From positions 876,001 through 940,000 of the forward strand of contig NC_019904.1 in the NCBI RefSeq assembly GCF_000325705.1: 64,000 bases of DNA, given 5' to 3'. Below are positions 1-9,504 of the stretch, piece by piece (position 1 is the first letter of the stretch; the number at the start of each line of letters is the position of its first letter). The notes beneath the pieces are model-generated. The model saw nothing but the letters and a program-made list of their open reading frames with translations. It did not search any database and was not told the DNA's origin. This stretch comes from Echinicola vietnamensis DSM 17526 (GTDB lineage: Bacteria > Bacteroidota > Bacteroidia > Cytophagales > Cyclobacteriaceae). Both the position numbers and the translations under genes were made by a program.

Positions 1-281
1 ATGGCATAATGCACATGAAGCAAGTCCAGCTTCTCAAATTTTACCACGTTCACCATCTTACTTGCCAAGGCGAGTTCGTATGGTGGATGTTCAAACAAAG
101 GGTAACTTTTGATATCTACTTCGTGATAGAAAAGGTTCTCACTCAAAAAATCCAACCGGGTAGGCTGCTTATAGGTAATGAAGTGCACTTCATGTCCTTC
201 CTTGGCAAGGGCTTTACCCAGTTCTGTGGCCACTACACCACTCCCACCGAAGGTAGGATAACAGACAATTCCGATTTTCAT
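1..281 (-). CDS. bshA: N-acetyl-alpha-D-glucosaminyl L-malate synthase, N-terminal part (runs off the window)
   Basis: Reading from the ATG at 279-281 on the minus strand gives a protein beginning MKIGIVCYPTFGGSGVVA, with the glycine-rich loop GGSGVVATELG and later HVHYA. This is the typical start of BshA, the GT4-family glycosyltransferase that joins UDP-GlcNAc and L-malate in the first step of bacillithiol synthesis in the cytoplasm. About 93 codons are visible; the rest lies outside the window. It follows the GH3/beta-lactamase gene on the same strand with an 88-bp gap and may be co-transcribed with it. The call rests on the distinctive first 40 residues; a related GT4 glycosyltransferase is the only real alternative. 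Confidence 0.88.
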   Translation of the reverse strand, partial: MKIGIVCYPTFGGSGVVATELGKALAKEGHEVHFITYKQPTRLDFLSENLFYHEVDIKSYPLFEHPPYELALASKMVNVVKFEKLDLLHVHYA

Positions 282-369
282 GTTTTCAGGGTTAAAAAAC
301 GATTTTTTTTAAGAATTTAGAAGCTATAACCTTTCCTTTCAGGATTTTGTTCATCAAAGGTCTATTTTT

Positions 370-3342
370 TTACTTACGGATAGCCCTGTATATGATATCC
401 TGAATATCCGTCCGCACATTATCTCTCAGCAGTGAATTGTTGCTGGCATTGGGATAGACCCTATTGGACAGAAAAACATAGATGAGGTTTTCATCTGGAT
501 CTGCCCATACTGCTGTGCCCGTAAAGCCTGTATGGCCAAAACTATTCTTGGAAGCCAATTCGCCCGCAGGCCCGCCTTCCCCAGGTTCAGGATCGGGTTT
601 ATCCCAGCCCCAACCCCTCCGACTTTGGTCAGACTGTCGTTTTGTAAATTCTTTAACGGTTTTTGCATCCAATAGGTTTATCCCTCCGTACTTGCCGTGC
701 TGTAGCATCATCTGCATCATCACCGCCAAGTCATGGGCGGTACCGAAAAGTCCGGCATGTCCTGCCACTCCTCCATACATGGCCGCTCCGGGATCATGCA
801 CATGGCCTCTGACCAGCTCATGCCTAAAGACCACATCATTTTCGGTGGGGGCTATCCTGTCCATATCATACTTCTCCAAGGGCCGGTAAGTCAGCGTGTA
901 CAGCCCCAAAGGGTGGTAAAAATTCTGCTCTAAAAATGCATCCATCGGCTGGTTTAATATTCGCTCCACGACCTTTTGCATAATGTACATGGTCAAGTCC
1001 GAATACTTATAATCGTACCCTTTGCTAGAGGATTTTCGCCGAAGCGGAGACTCCACTGTCCACTTCCACACACTGTCCGGCAGCGCATCCATACCGTACA
1101 TGCCTTTGGCGACTTGAATGCTATAGCCGCTGCCTTTTGTCCGATGATAAAAAATGGGATCCCATTTCCCTGAATGGATGGTCTTAGTATAATGGGGTAT
1201 CCATGGCGCCAATCCTGCCTCATGCGCCATGATGTCATTCAGCTTAAGATCAGCTTTATTGGTCCCTATTAACTCTGGAAGGTATTTAGACACAGGGTCC
1301 TCCATATCGAGTAGCCCTCTGCTCTCCAGAAACATCACTGTCTGGGTGGTGGCCATGACCTTCGTGATGGAAGCCAGGTCATAAACCGTTTCAGGGGTTA
1401 CGGTCTGGCCTTTTTTGTAATCCAAGTGACCGTAACCTCTTTCGAACACCACTTTACCATCCTTAGCTACCAATACACAGGCACCCGGCGTGGACTTCCG
1501 GCGGATGGCCCGGTTCACCACCTCATCGATGTTATTGAGCGTCCGACTGTCCATTCCCTCATTTTCTGGATAACTATAGCCCAACCTGTCCTTTGATTCG
1601 AATGGAACCGAAATCCCGGCAGGCAATCCTGCACTTACCGTGGCTGGCAAAGCCCCATTTACCCCACGGGCACCGAAGATCACTTGTGGAGCCAACTTCT
1701 CCGTATATTCATTTTCCTCATAGGCCACCAGCACGTTTGGAAGGCCTTCAAGGTACTTGGCCGCATAGGCATTCCCAAAGAGCACCGTGATGACGTTGTA
1801 TTTTTCACTCAGGTTTTTGATGAAATACATGTCATCCGCTTTGATCCCGAAATTCCTCCTAGGGCTGTTACTGACATCGGTAATGCCCACTACAATGGTG
1901 TTAAAGTCGTTCAGGTTTTGCTCAAGGGCCCGATAGGATTGGTTATTACTGTTTCGGGGCAGTCTATAATGTGTAAACTTACCGAACTTGTCGAGGTAGT
2001 GCTGAAAAGTTTCTCCACCGTTCCCCAAGGTAATGGAAGCCATTTTCAGCAGGTCTTGGTTACGGATGGGCAAGAAATTCCCTTTATTGGACACCATGGT
2101 CATGGAACCAGCATAGAGGCGTTCTACCAACGCTGCTGTTTCATAGGTACTGAGCCGCTCCACCAAGTGGTCGGTGTTTACATGTTGGGGCCTATTCAGC
2201 CCGGCCCAATATTTGGCTTTTAGGATCTTGCGGACGCGGCCATCGATCTGGGCTTTGGATATCCTGCCTTCTTCGACTGCCTGCAAGATTAACCGCTTGG
2301 ACTTGGGCACATCTTCTGCATACAAGAGCACATCGTTACCGGCCAGCAATGCCAGCAAATCCACTTCGCCCGGCTCGTGAAGACTGCTGACGCCTTTCAT
2401 GTTCAAGGCATCCGTAAACACCAATCCCTCAAAGCCCATGTCTTTTTTGAGCAGGTCATTGACCACGGCGGGGGTAAGGGTGGTAGGTTTGCCGGCGGTA
2501 GTACCCAAACTGGGGATGTGCAAATGCGCCACCATCACACTCATCAGGTTTTCCTTGATCAATTGGCGGTAGGGATAAAGGTCAATGTCCTGGATCTGAT
2601 CCTTCGAATTTTGGATCACCGGTGTGGTATAATGGGAATCGGAATCGGTGTCTCCATGCCCCGGAAAATGTTTGGCGTTGGCCATCACACCATGGTCTTG
2701 GAGCCCCTTCATATATGCCACAGCCTTTTTGGCCACCTTTTCCTTTTGCTCTCCAAACGCCCGATAGCCAATGACCGGGTTGTTTGGATTGGAATTGACA
2801 TCCACCACTGGGGCAAAATTCACATGCATGCCCAACTCCTTGAATTGTCGGGCGATTTCGGTTCCCATGTCATAGATCAACTCATCATCGCGAATGGCCC
2901 CCAAGGTCATTTGCTTTGGAAACTGGATCACACTGTCCAGCCGCATGCTCACGCCCCATTCTGCGTCCATGGCGATCAGCAACGGGGTTTTGGTAATGGA
3001 TTGGTAGTAATTGGTCAGGTGCGCTTGCCTGACAGGGCCACCCTGAAAGAATATCAGTCCCCCAAGCTGCTCCTCTCGAATGAGCTTGGCAATCCTTTGC
3101 TTATGCGCCTCTCCGCGATTGGAATAAGCCGCCACCATAAACAGCTGCCCCAGGCGCTCCTCAAAGGTCAGGCTGTTAAAGACGCTGTCCACCCATTTCT
3201 TTTGGGCCACATAGTCCCGCGTGCGAAGCGGATCGCCCGGATTTTCAATACTTTCCTTCTCAAACCCAAAAGATAGTTGAAAAAAGACCATCCCTCCGAT
3301 CAGCATCAAGACGAACGGCACCCGCCAAACTTTTTGATTCAT
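370..3342 (-). CDS. Glycoside hydrolase family 3 (NagZ-type) fused to a class C beta-lactamase-like serine hydrolase
   Basis: This 990-residue protein has two enzyme modules. An N-terminal hydrophobic segment (about residues 8-27) suggests export or membrane anchoring. Residues about 50-380 form a GH3 N-terminal barrel with the NagZ signature KHFPGHGDT near residue 225, expected to cleave beta-N-acetylglucosamine from muropeptides or similar glycans. A GH3 C-terminal-like domain follows. Residues about 620-990 are a serine hydrolase of the beta-lactamase/penicillin-binding class, with SITK (SxxK) near residue 660 and YSD as the second motif. The family occurs in Bacteroidota, where both halves are thought to act on cell-wall material in the periplasm or at the outer membrane (inference). 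It lies just upstream of bshA on the same strand. Confidence 0.87.
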   Translation of the reverse strand: MNQKVWRVPFVLMLIGGMVFFQLSFGFEKESIENPGDPLRTRDYVAQKKWVDSVFNSLTFEERLGQLFMVAAYSNRGEAHKQRIAKLIREEQLGGLIFFQGGPVRQAHLTNYYQSITKTPLLIAMDAEWGVSMRLDSVIQFPKQMTLGAIRDDELIYDMGTEIARQFKELGMHVNFAPVVDVNSNPNNPVIGYRAFGEQKEKVAKKAVAYMKGLQDHGVMANAKHFPGHGDTDSDSHYTTPVIQNSKDQIQDIDLYPYRQLIKENLMSVMVAHLHIPSLGTTAGKPTTLTPAVVNDLLKKDMGFEGLVFTDALNMKGVSSLHEPGEVDLLALLAGNDVLLYAEDVPKSKRLILQAVEEGRISKAQIDGRVRKILKAKYWAGLNRPQHVNTDHLVERLSTYETAALVERLYAGSMTMVSNKGNFLPIRNQDLLKMASITLGNGGETFQHYLDKFGKFTHYRLPRNSNNQSYRALEQNLNDFNTIVVGITDVSNSPRRNFGIKADDMYFIKNLSEKYNVITVLFGNAYAAKYLEGLPNVLVAYEENEYTEKLAPQVIFGARGVNGALPATVSAGLPAGISVPFESKDRLGYSYPENEGMDSRTLNNIDEVVNRAIRRKSTPGACVLVAKDGKVVFERGYGHLDYKKGQTVTPETVYDLASITKVMATTQTVMFLESRGLLDMEDPVSKYLPELIGTNKADLKLNDIMAHEAGLAPWIPHYTKTIHSGKWDPIFYHRTKGSGYSIQVAKGMYGMDALPDSVWKWTVESPLRRKSSSKGYDYKYSDLTMYIMQKVVERILNQPMDAFLEQNFYHPLGLYTLTYRPLEKYDMDRIAPTENDVVFRHELVRGHVHDPGAAMYGGVAGHAGLFGTAHDLAVMMQMMLQHGKYGGINLLDAKTVKEFTKRQSDQSRRGWGWDKPDPEPGEGGPAGELASKNSFGHTGFTGTAVWADPDENLIYVFLSNRVYPNASNNSLLRDNVRTDIQDIIYRAIRK

Positions 3343-3476
3343 CCGATTGTTTAATTTTTATTGCTTAAAATTTAAAATAACTTTGTAAAGATTACTTTTG
3401 ACAGTCTCTAGCAAGTAATCCTCAAATTTACGAATATTCAGGCTTTTATCTACCATAAATAGTGACAAGCAAAACC

Positions 3477-3497
3477 AACGTTACCACATTTAACGTT
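3477..3497. promoter_or_regulatory. 7-bp inverted repeat upstream of the mutL operon
   Basis: AACGTTA (3477-3483) and TAACGTT (3491-3497) form a perfect inverted repeat with a 7-base spacer, 30 bp before the first gene of the mutL-rhomboid operon. The size suits an operator, but no adjacent regulator is seen. Confidence 0.3.
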
Positions 3498-3527
3498 ATG
3501 ATAGTGTAAACGAATTCAATTACCAGC

Positions 3528-3944
3528 ATGAAATTTCCATCAATATTTAGAACTGCCAGCCCAATGCGCTTTGACATCAAGCCAAGGCACTATGATCCTG
3601 TGAAGGAGGAGATCGAACAACGTACGGCAAGGATCAAGCGGGAGTTGGAAGCAGAGGGCTTACTTTCTAATGGAAAAGACCAAGCTATTGAAGATGCCTA
3701 TCGAAGCGCCGAAGGGTCTTCCATTCGGGGGGCATTTACGCAGGGAAGCCCCATTCGCAACAAACCTTCAGCCCTCTTTTCAAGTGCCGGGATGCTCAGG
3801 ATGATTATCCTGTTGGTCTTGGTAGGAACCATTACCGGTTATTTGTATTGGGGAATAGAGGCATTATACACACTTCTGTATATTGGCATCGGAATAGCGG
3901 TCGTGCTGTTCCTTATAAGATTGAAAGGCAAAACAAATGAGTGA
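3528..3944 (+). CDS. Small membrane protein of unknown function, first gene of the mutL operon
   Basis: This 138-residue protein is not assigned to a named family. Residues 1-60 are charged (MRFDIKPRHYDPVKEEI, then a Lys/Arg/Glu-rich helix). The C-terminal half holds two hydrophobic segments, about residues 88-107 and 112-130, consistent with a membrane hairpin. It ends in KGKTNE. Its last codons overlap the mutL start by 8 bp (3937-3944), so translation is probably coupled. No signal peptide or catalytic motif is visible. The conserved-looking N-terminal charged segment suggests a cytoplasmic face; no function is proposed. Confidence 0.8.
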   Translation: MKFPSIFRTASPMRFDIKPRHYDPVKEEIEQRTARIKRELEAEGLLSNGKDQAIEDAYRSAEGSSIRGAFTQGSPIRNKPSALFSSAGMLRMIILLVLVGTITGYLYWGIEALYTLLYIGIGIAVVLFLIRLKGKTNE

Positions 3945-5808
3945 TATTATCCAACTGCTCCCGGATGCTATCGCCAATCAGATTGCCGCCGGAGAAGTAG
4001 TTCAAAGGCCCTCATCAGCATTAAAGGAACTTTTGGAAAATGCCGTTGATGCAGGTGCCACAGATATTCAAGTATTGGTCAAAGAGGCAGGCAAAATGCT
4101 CATTCAGGTCATTGACAATGGCAAGGGCATGAGCATTACGGATGCCAGAATGTGTTTTGAGCGGCATGCCACTTCCAAGATCAGGAGTTCTGAGGACCTC
4201 TTTGCCATTCGGACTTTTGGCTTCCGGGGTGAGGCCATGGCATCCATTGCGGCCGTGGCCCAAGTAGAGCTCAAGACCAGGGCAAAAGGGGAAGAACTGG
4301 GTACGCTGATCTGTATCGAAGGCTCAGAAGTCAAGAAGCAGGAACCGGTCGTGTGCCCTGAAGGGACATCCATTGCGGTAAAAAACCTCTTTTTCAATGT
4401 GCCTGCACGCAGGAATTTCCTCAAGTCCAACCCTGTAGAAATGAAGCATATCGTAGAGGAATTTCAGCGGGTAGCCTTGGCCAATCCGGCGGTAAGTTTC
4501 AGCTTGATCCATAATGACATGGAGCTTTTTAAGCTCAGTCCCGGAAAGCTCAGCCAACGGATCGTGGGAATATTTGGAAAAAACTATCAGAGCCAACTGG
4601 TATCCTGTGAAGAAGAAACTCCTCATGTGTCCATCAAGGGCTATGTGGGCAAACCGGAAAACGCCAAAAAATCCCGTGGCGAACAATATTTCTTTGTGAA
4701 CAACCGCTATATCAAAAGCAATTACCTGAACCATGCGGTTTCCAATGCCTTCGAAGGACTTATGTCTCCTGATCAGCATCCTTTTTATGTACTGTTCTTG
4801 GAGCTGGATCCCTCACATATCGACATCAATGTGCATCCTACCAAAACGGAAATCAAATTCGATGATGAACGTACCATCTACTCGGTGGTCAGGGCGGGCG
4901 TAAAGCAGGCCCTTGGAGCCCACAATGTCGTCCCCACGTTGGATTTTAGCTTGGATGTGAATTTTACCGAAACCTGGAAGCACGACGAGATCAAGAAGGA
5001 TGAGGTCAGCCGGGAAAACAGCTATAAAACATACAACAGCCCCACCATCAAAAAGCAGGATACTGCTGGATGGGAGCGGTTGTTTGAAGGAGAAAAAGGC
5101 ATCAATGTGCGGGAAACGGCCATGCGGGAAAGCGAAGAGGAATCGTCAGCCTTGCTGACATTTTCCAGTCGTGCCAACGAAGATGAAGAGCACATCCCTG
5201 CTCCTACGCCAATGGCACAGGCCTTCCAGTCTGAAGACCGCACTGCCGGCACGACTTTTCAGGTGGAATTAAACTATATCGTCGCCCAGCTCGGCACGGG
5301 GCTCTTGCTGATCGATCAGCAGGCCAGTCATGAACGCATCCTTTACGAGCGCTATATCAAGCAGCTTAAAAATACCGGAGGCGCCTCGCAGCAATGCTTA
5401 TTCCCCCAAAGCCTGAGCCTGAGCCTAGCAGATTATACCCTGGCCATGGACCTCCATGAAGAGCTGAACAGTCTCGGCTTTGTGTTGGAGGAATTCGGCA
5501 AAAACACGTTATTGATCAAGGGTGTCCCTGCCGATGTGCAGATCAACAATGAAAAAGCCTTGTTTGAAGGCCTGCTGGAACAGTTTAAGCATTTCAAATC
5601 AGAATTATCCCTTGACAACAAGGAAAACTTGGCGCGGTCTTTGGCAAAGAAATCATCGATCAAAAAAGGCACCAAGCTCAAAAGCCAGGAAATGGAAACC
5701 TTGGTCGGGCAGTTATTTGCCTGCCAAAACCCAAATTATGGGCTTTCGGGGAACAAAACCTTTGTAAAACTTGATTTAAGTAAAATACGCAGCTTTTTTG
5801 AAAAATAA
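3937..5808 (+). CDS. mutL: DNA mismatch repair protein MutL
   Basis: At 623 residues the length is normal for bacterial MutL. The N-terminal GHKL ATPase is clear: IAAGEVVQRPSSALKELLEN near residue 15, DNGKGM near 61, the ATSKI loop and FGFRGEA near 98. The transducer part carries the NVHPTK motif near residue 300. After a variable linker, the C-terminal dimerisation domain runs from about 440. The protein couples MutS mismatch recognition to downstream strand removal in the cytoplasm. The DQHA(x)2E(x)4E endonuclease motif appears only as DQQASHERILYERY, so metal-dependent nicking activity is plausible but unproven. It overlaps the gene before it and precedes the rhomboid genes by 3 bp. Confidence 0.96.
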   Translation: MSDIIQLLPDAIANQIAAGEVVQRPSSALKELLENAVDAGATDIQVLVKEAGKMLIQVIDNGKGMSITDARMCFERHATSKIRSSEDLFAIRTFGFRGEAMASIAAVAQVELKTRAKGEELGTLICIEGSEVKKQEPVVCPEGTSIAVKNLFFNVPARRNFLKSNPVEMKHIVEEFQRVALANPAVSFSLIHNDMELFKLSPGKLSQRIVGIFGKNYQSQLVSCEEETPHVSIKGYVGKPENAKKSRGEQYFFVNNRYIKSNYLNHAVSNAFEGLMSPDQHPFYVLFLELDPSHIDINVHPTKTEIKFDDERTIYSVVRAGVKQALGAHNVVPTLDFSLDVNFTETWKHDEIKKDEVSRENSYKTYNSPTIKKQDTAGWERLFEGEKGINVRETAMRESEEESSALLTFSSRANEDEEHIPAPTPMAQAFQSEDRTAGTTFQVELNYIVAQLGTGLLLIDQQASHERILYERYIKQLKNTGGASQQCLFPQSLSLSLADYTLAMDLHEELNSLGFVLEEFGKNTLLIKGVPADVQINNEKALFEGLLEQFKHFKSELSLDNKENLARSLAKKSSIKKGTKLKSQEMETLVGQLFACQNPNYGLSGNKTFVKLDLSKIRSFFEK

Positions 5809-5811
5809 TAT

Positions 5812-6603
5812 ATGTTTAGATCCCTAACCCCCGTCGTCAAAAACCTATTGCTGATCAATGTGGGCCTTTATGTAGTGGCCAGCTTCCTTTTGCCACAGCT
5901 GGATGGGTTATTTGCCCTTTACTATATTGAGAGCAAATATTTCATGCCATTTCAGTTTTTGACGTACATGTTTATGCATGCTGGACTTTGGCACCTGATC
6001 AGCAATATGTTCGGGCTATTTATCTTTGGCCCTTTGCTGGAACAATTTTTAGGGCCCAAAAAACTGCTTACCCTATGGATGGTCTGCGGGGTGGGAGCCG
6101 GTGTGCTCTATTCGGGCTATACGGCGTTCCAAATGAACCAGCTGAACCAAAAGGTGGAGACCTTTTACAACAACCCGGATCCTGAGGTGTTCAATCAATT
6201 TGTTTCTGACAACAGCTATATGTTTAACAATAGCGTCTATGACTTCATTGACAAATTTAGCCGTGACCCAAGCAACGAGACCTATGTTCAAAACGCCAAA
6301 TCGATTATGAACAACATTCGGGACCAAAAATCCAATATTCCCATGGTAGGTGCTTCTGGCGCATTATTCGGGGTATTGGTGGCCTTTGGCATGCTGTTTC
6401 CGAACACCCAATTGTTTTTGCTTTTCCCGCCCATGCCCATCAAGGCCAAGTACCTGGTGCTTTTCTATGGTCTCTACACTGTATATAATATTATTGTCAA
6501 CAACCCCACGGATAACGTGGCACACTTTGCGCATTTTAGTGGTTTAATTATCGGCGCGATTTTGGTAACTTTCTGGAAAAAGGATAGAACTAGCTTTTAC
6601 TGA
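5812..6603 (+). CDS. Rhomboid-family intramembrane serine protease (first of two)
   Basis: This 263-residue polytopic protein has the rhomboid signatures HAGLWHLISNMFGLF (membrane segment 2), the catalytic serine in GASGALFG, and a histidine in the last segment (VAHFAHFSG). Together they supply the Ser-His dyad for cleavage within membranes. An unusual feature is a hydrophilic stretch of about 60 residues (NQLNQKVETF to RDQKSNIP) between the third membrane segment and the GASG serine segment, longer than in minimal bacterial rhomboids. It starts 3 bp after mutL and is followed 2 bp later by a second rhomboid gene, so all three are surely one transcript. Substrates are unknown. Confidence 0.92.
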   Translation: MFRSLTPVVKNLLLINVGLYVVASFLLPQLDGLFALYYIESKYFMPFQFLTYMFMHAGLWHLISNMFGLFIFGPLLEQFLGPKKLLTLWMVCGVGAGVLYSGYTAFQMNQLNQKVETFYNNPDPEVFNQFVSDNSYMFNNSVYDFIDKFSRDPSNETYVQNAKSIMNNIRDQKSNIPMVGASGALFGVLVAFGMLFPNTQLFLLFPPMPIKAKYLVLFYGLYTVYNIIVNNPTDNVAHFAHFSGLIIGAILVTFWKKDRTSFY

Positions 6604-6605
6604 TC

Positions 6606-7526
6606 ATGTACGGAGGATTCTGGTATTATTTAAAAAACGCTTTCAATCATAAAGACAATAGCCTTTACAAATTATTGGCCATCAACCTGCTAGTCTTTTT
6701 GGTTTTTTTGGTGCTTAGGGTGTTTCTTACCATCAGTGGTGAAGGAGCCCTTTATCAGCAGCTTTTGAGTTATTTTATGATGCCTGCAGAAGTGAGCAGG
6801 ATCATCACCCAGCCGTGGTCCATCTTTACATACATGTTTATGCATGAAGGGATTTTCCATATCCTGTTCAACATGCTGTTTCTATATTGGTTTGGATTGT
6901 TGGTACAAGAATACCTGGGAAGCAGGAAACTGGCCAATCTCTACATCCTGGGAGGACTCGCCGGGGCAGTGCTCTATGTCATCATGTACAATGTAGCGCC
7001 TTACTTTATAGAACAACGAGATGCCGCGCTGATGCTGGGCGCCAGTGCCGGGGTGTATGCCATCGTCGTGGGAGCCGCTACCCTGACACCTGACACCACA
7101 TTCCACTTGCTCTTATTGGGACCTGTCAAGATCAAATACATCGCTATATTTTACGTGGTCATTGCCTTTGCTAACAGCACCGGTGCCAATGCCGGCGGAG
7201 AACTGGCCCACCTGGGCGGTGCCGCAATAGGATATTTATACATCACCATGCTCCGCAAAGGAACCGATTTGGGCACCCCTGTTCAAGCGGTCGGAAGGTT
7301 CTTCGAAAATGTCTTTGCCGGAAGGCCAAATGTAAAAGTGACCTACCGGAAGAAAAATCCTCCTTACAAGAGCGAGCCCCTTCGTGAAACGGACACCAAA
7401 ACCTCCAAAAAAGAGGGCACCACCCAAGAAGAAATCGATAAGATCTTGGATAAAATCGCCGACAAAGGTTACGACAGCCTGAGCAAAGAGGAAAAAAGGA
7501 AGCTTTTTGAATACAGCAATAAGTAG
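6606..7526 (+). CDS. Rhomboid-family intramembrane serine protease with charged C-terminal tail (second of two)
   Basis: This 306-residue protein again has rhomboid motifs: HEGIFHILFNMLFLYWFG, GASAGVYAI with the catalytic serine, and ELAHLGGAAIGY with the partner histidine. Unlike the preceding paralogue it lacks the long insert before the serine. It ends with about 80 cytoplasmic residues rich in Lys and Glu, finishing in a short helical motif (EEIDKILDKIADKGYDSLS, then KEEKRKLFEYS). Tails of this kind are seen on rhomboids of Bacteroidota. It is last in the mutL operon; no clear terminator hairpin follows. The two paralogues may form a pair with different substrates (inference). Confidence 0.92.
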   Translation: MYGGFWYYLKNAFNHKDNSLYKLLAINLLVFLVFLVLRVFLTISGEGALYQQLLSYFMMPAEVSRIITQPWSIFTYMFMHEGIFHILFNMLFLYWFGLLVQEYLGSRKLANLYILGGLAGAVLYVIMYNVAPYFIEQRDAALMLGASAGVYAIVVGAATLTPDTTFHLLLLGPVKIKYIAIFYVVIAFANSTGANAGGELAHLGGAAIGYLYITMLRKGTDLGTPVQAVGRFFENVFAGRPNVKVTYRKKNPPYKSEPLRETDTKTSKKEGTTQEEIDKILDKIADKGYDSLSKEEKRKLFEYSNK

Positions 7527-7813
7527 TATTAAGTAGTCAGTAGCTAGTATCAGGTAGTCGGTATTGAGTACGGAGTGGAATCTTGGGATCCTCGGCTTGC
7601 CCGGAAGGGCGGATTTATCCGTTAGAACCTGAGCAAGCCCAGTGATATCACCCATGAGAAGGGGCTTAGCCACCCACATCAAGGCGTACATGACTCACCG
7701 CCCAGTAACAATGGACCATCCAGACGCACGCGAAAATTAATAAAACATAATACGCTTTACAAACAGCATTTTAATAGCTACATTATAATCAAAAGTACCT
7801 TTTTTAGATTATA

Positions 7814-9331
7814 ATGAAATATAAGCGTCACTATTTACTATCGATTGTGCTTTTTGTGGTTTTTTCCCCGCAGCATGTGGCCTTTGGGCAGCAAGACACT
7901 TATGTCCCGAATAATCCGGGCTGTAACGGACAGTGGATAGATGGGGACTGCTGGGACGTAACCAATCCAGACCCTACCTGTACCGTCATCAACGCCTATC
8001 CTCCTGGCGCTGGCAGCTGTCATACGGAAATCATCATTAACGATGATCTCACCCGCATCACTTCCCTGACCATTTCAGGAAGTACGGATATTTACATCAA
8101 TAATGGAGCAACCCTTACTTTTGGCAACAACCTCACGATAAACGATGGCCATCCCTTGAATGTATTTATCGAAGAACCGTCATCATCCATCAATATTGTA
8201 AGCACCCTAACCGTAAGTGACCAAGCCACTTTCTCCATCTCTGGAGACCCGGATCGGCTACCATCCGATCCCATCACCAATTATGCGCATATTGGTGATG
8301 TAGAGATTGATGGGGCAGGCACGATAGCCATCGATGAAAATGCCGGTGTGGATATCGAGGGCGTTTTGGATATTCACAACCCGAGTAATGAAGATGATTT
8401 CTTTGCCTTGATAGCTGTAGAAGGTGCTTTTTACACGACTTCTATCATTGTGCGCGGCAATTCACATCTGGAGTTTGAAGTGGCCGAAAACAGTACAGTC
8501 ATCGCTTCAGAGCCGGAAGGCACATTGGATATGAATGGTAATTCAAGCATGACGTTTATAGGTGATTACTACGATACGGACGGGGACGCCGACGGCACCA
8601 GCATCGTGGAAGTAGGAGGGAATATGGATACCAATGGCAGTGGTGCACTCATCACGGCTGATGATGCGACCATCTATACGTGCTACACCTTCCCTGATGG
8701 TATCGCTACAAGCACCGATCATGAAGGCCAGTTTTTTGAAGGGGAATGTGGTATCGTGCCCGTCGTCTGGCTGGAATTCTCAGCTGAGTTTGATCCCTCC
8801 ACTGGTTATGTGAAACTCGATTGGGCCACCGCCAAAGAATGGGAAAGCAGTCATTTTGAAATCGAACGGACGCATGATTCCAATGAGGACTTCCAAAAAG
8901 TGGGGCAACTTCGTGCAACAGGATGGACAGACCAACCTTCGACCTATCATTATCGTGACAAGCTAGACCGCCTGCTATCCGATAAATTATATTACCGTAT
9001 CAAGCAGGTTGATTTTGATGAGTCATTTTCATACACCAAAGTCATCACAGTGGACTTACCACTTAGGACACCAAATCAGTGGACCGCCTTCCCAAACCCT
9101 AGCGCTGAGCAGCTTTTCTTACGAAGTCCAAAAAATTTCTTCAGCACAGACAGCCAAGTCAATGTTCGCGTCTATGCTCCAGCTACTTCCGCTAATATCG
9201 GTCCAGTAAGCATTCCACATGATGAGATCATTCCACTACATACGCTATTGGCTAAAGCGCCCAAGGGACTGTTGATCTTGGAAATCAATTGGAACGACCG
9301 TACAGAACACATTAAAATTCTGCATCGTTAG
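7814..9331 (+). CDS. Secreted beta-strand-rich protein with a variant T9SS-type C-terminal module
   Basis: The 505-residue product starts with a signal peptide (about residues 1-26, cleavage near FGQ-QD). Residues about 30-300 hold short repeating strand-turn units of Asn/Asp/Gly-rich sequence, suggestive of a right-handed beta-helix. From VVWLEF near residue 318 comes a fibronectin-like segment with EWESSHFEIER and YYRIKQVDFD, then FPNP, and a tail KGLLILEINWNDRTEHIKIL. This module recurs in the genes at 46337, 51886 and 53666. YxNP followed by a strand-rich end is the layout of T9SS sorting domains, so export to the cell surface is inferred. The first cysteine-rich part (about residues 37-75) resembles the protein at 51886. 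No enzyme motif is seen. Confidence 0.8.
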   Translation: MKYKRHYLLSIVLFVVFSPQHVAFGQQDTYVPNNPGCNGQWIDGDCWDVTNPDPTCTVINAYPPGAGSCHTEIIINDDLTRITSLTISGSTDIYINNGATLTFGNNLTINDGHPLNVFIEEPSSSINIVSTLTVSDQATFSISGDPDRLPSDPITNYAHIGDVEIDGAGTIAIDENAGVDIEGVLDIHNPSNEDDFFALIAVEGAFYTTSIIVRGNSHLEFEVAENSTVIASEPEGTLDMNGNSSMTFIGDYYDTDGDADGTSIVEVGGNMDTNGSGALITADDATIYTCYTFPDGIATSTDHEGQFFEGECGIVPVVWLEFSAEFDPSTGYVKLDWATAKEWESSHFEIERTHDSNEDFQKVGQLRATGWTDQPSTYHYRDKLDRLLSDKLYYRIKQVDFDESFSYTKVITVDLPLRTPNQWTAFPNPSAEQLFLRSPKNFFSTDSQVNVRVYAPATSANIGPVSIPHDEIIPLHTLLAKAPKGLLILEINWNDRTEHIKILHR

Positions 9332-9504
9332 CAAGAAAGTATTGGGATGTAGGTATCGAAACCCTTGCCCCACACATCATGAGTTTCTCAATAAGTAAAA
9401 AATGCGACCATTTAGTCCCGTGTACAGGAGAATGGCTTTTTGAAAATTTATTTCCCCTAAAAAGTTGATTAACTTTAAGGTTTGTTGAATGATGACCGGA
9501 GCAA

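Noticed and set aside
9..320. Plus-strand reading frame at the left edge
   Set aside because: It is the opposite strand of bshA, whose protein sequence is unmistakable.
7527..7600. Short tandem-like TAGT/AGTAGTC motifs after the rhomboid genes
   Set aside because: Units are irregular and too few to call a tandem repeat.
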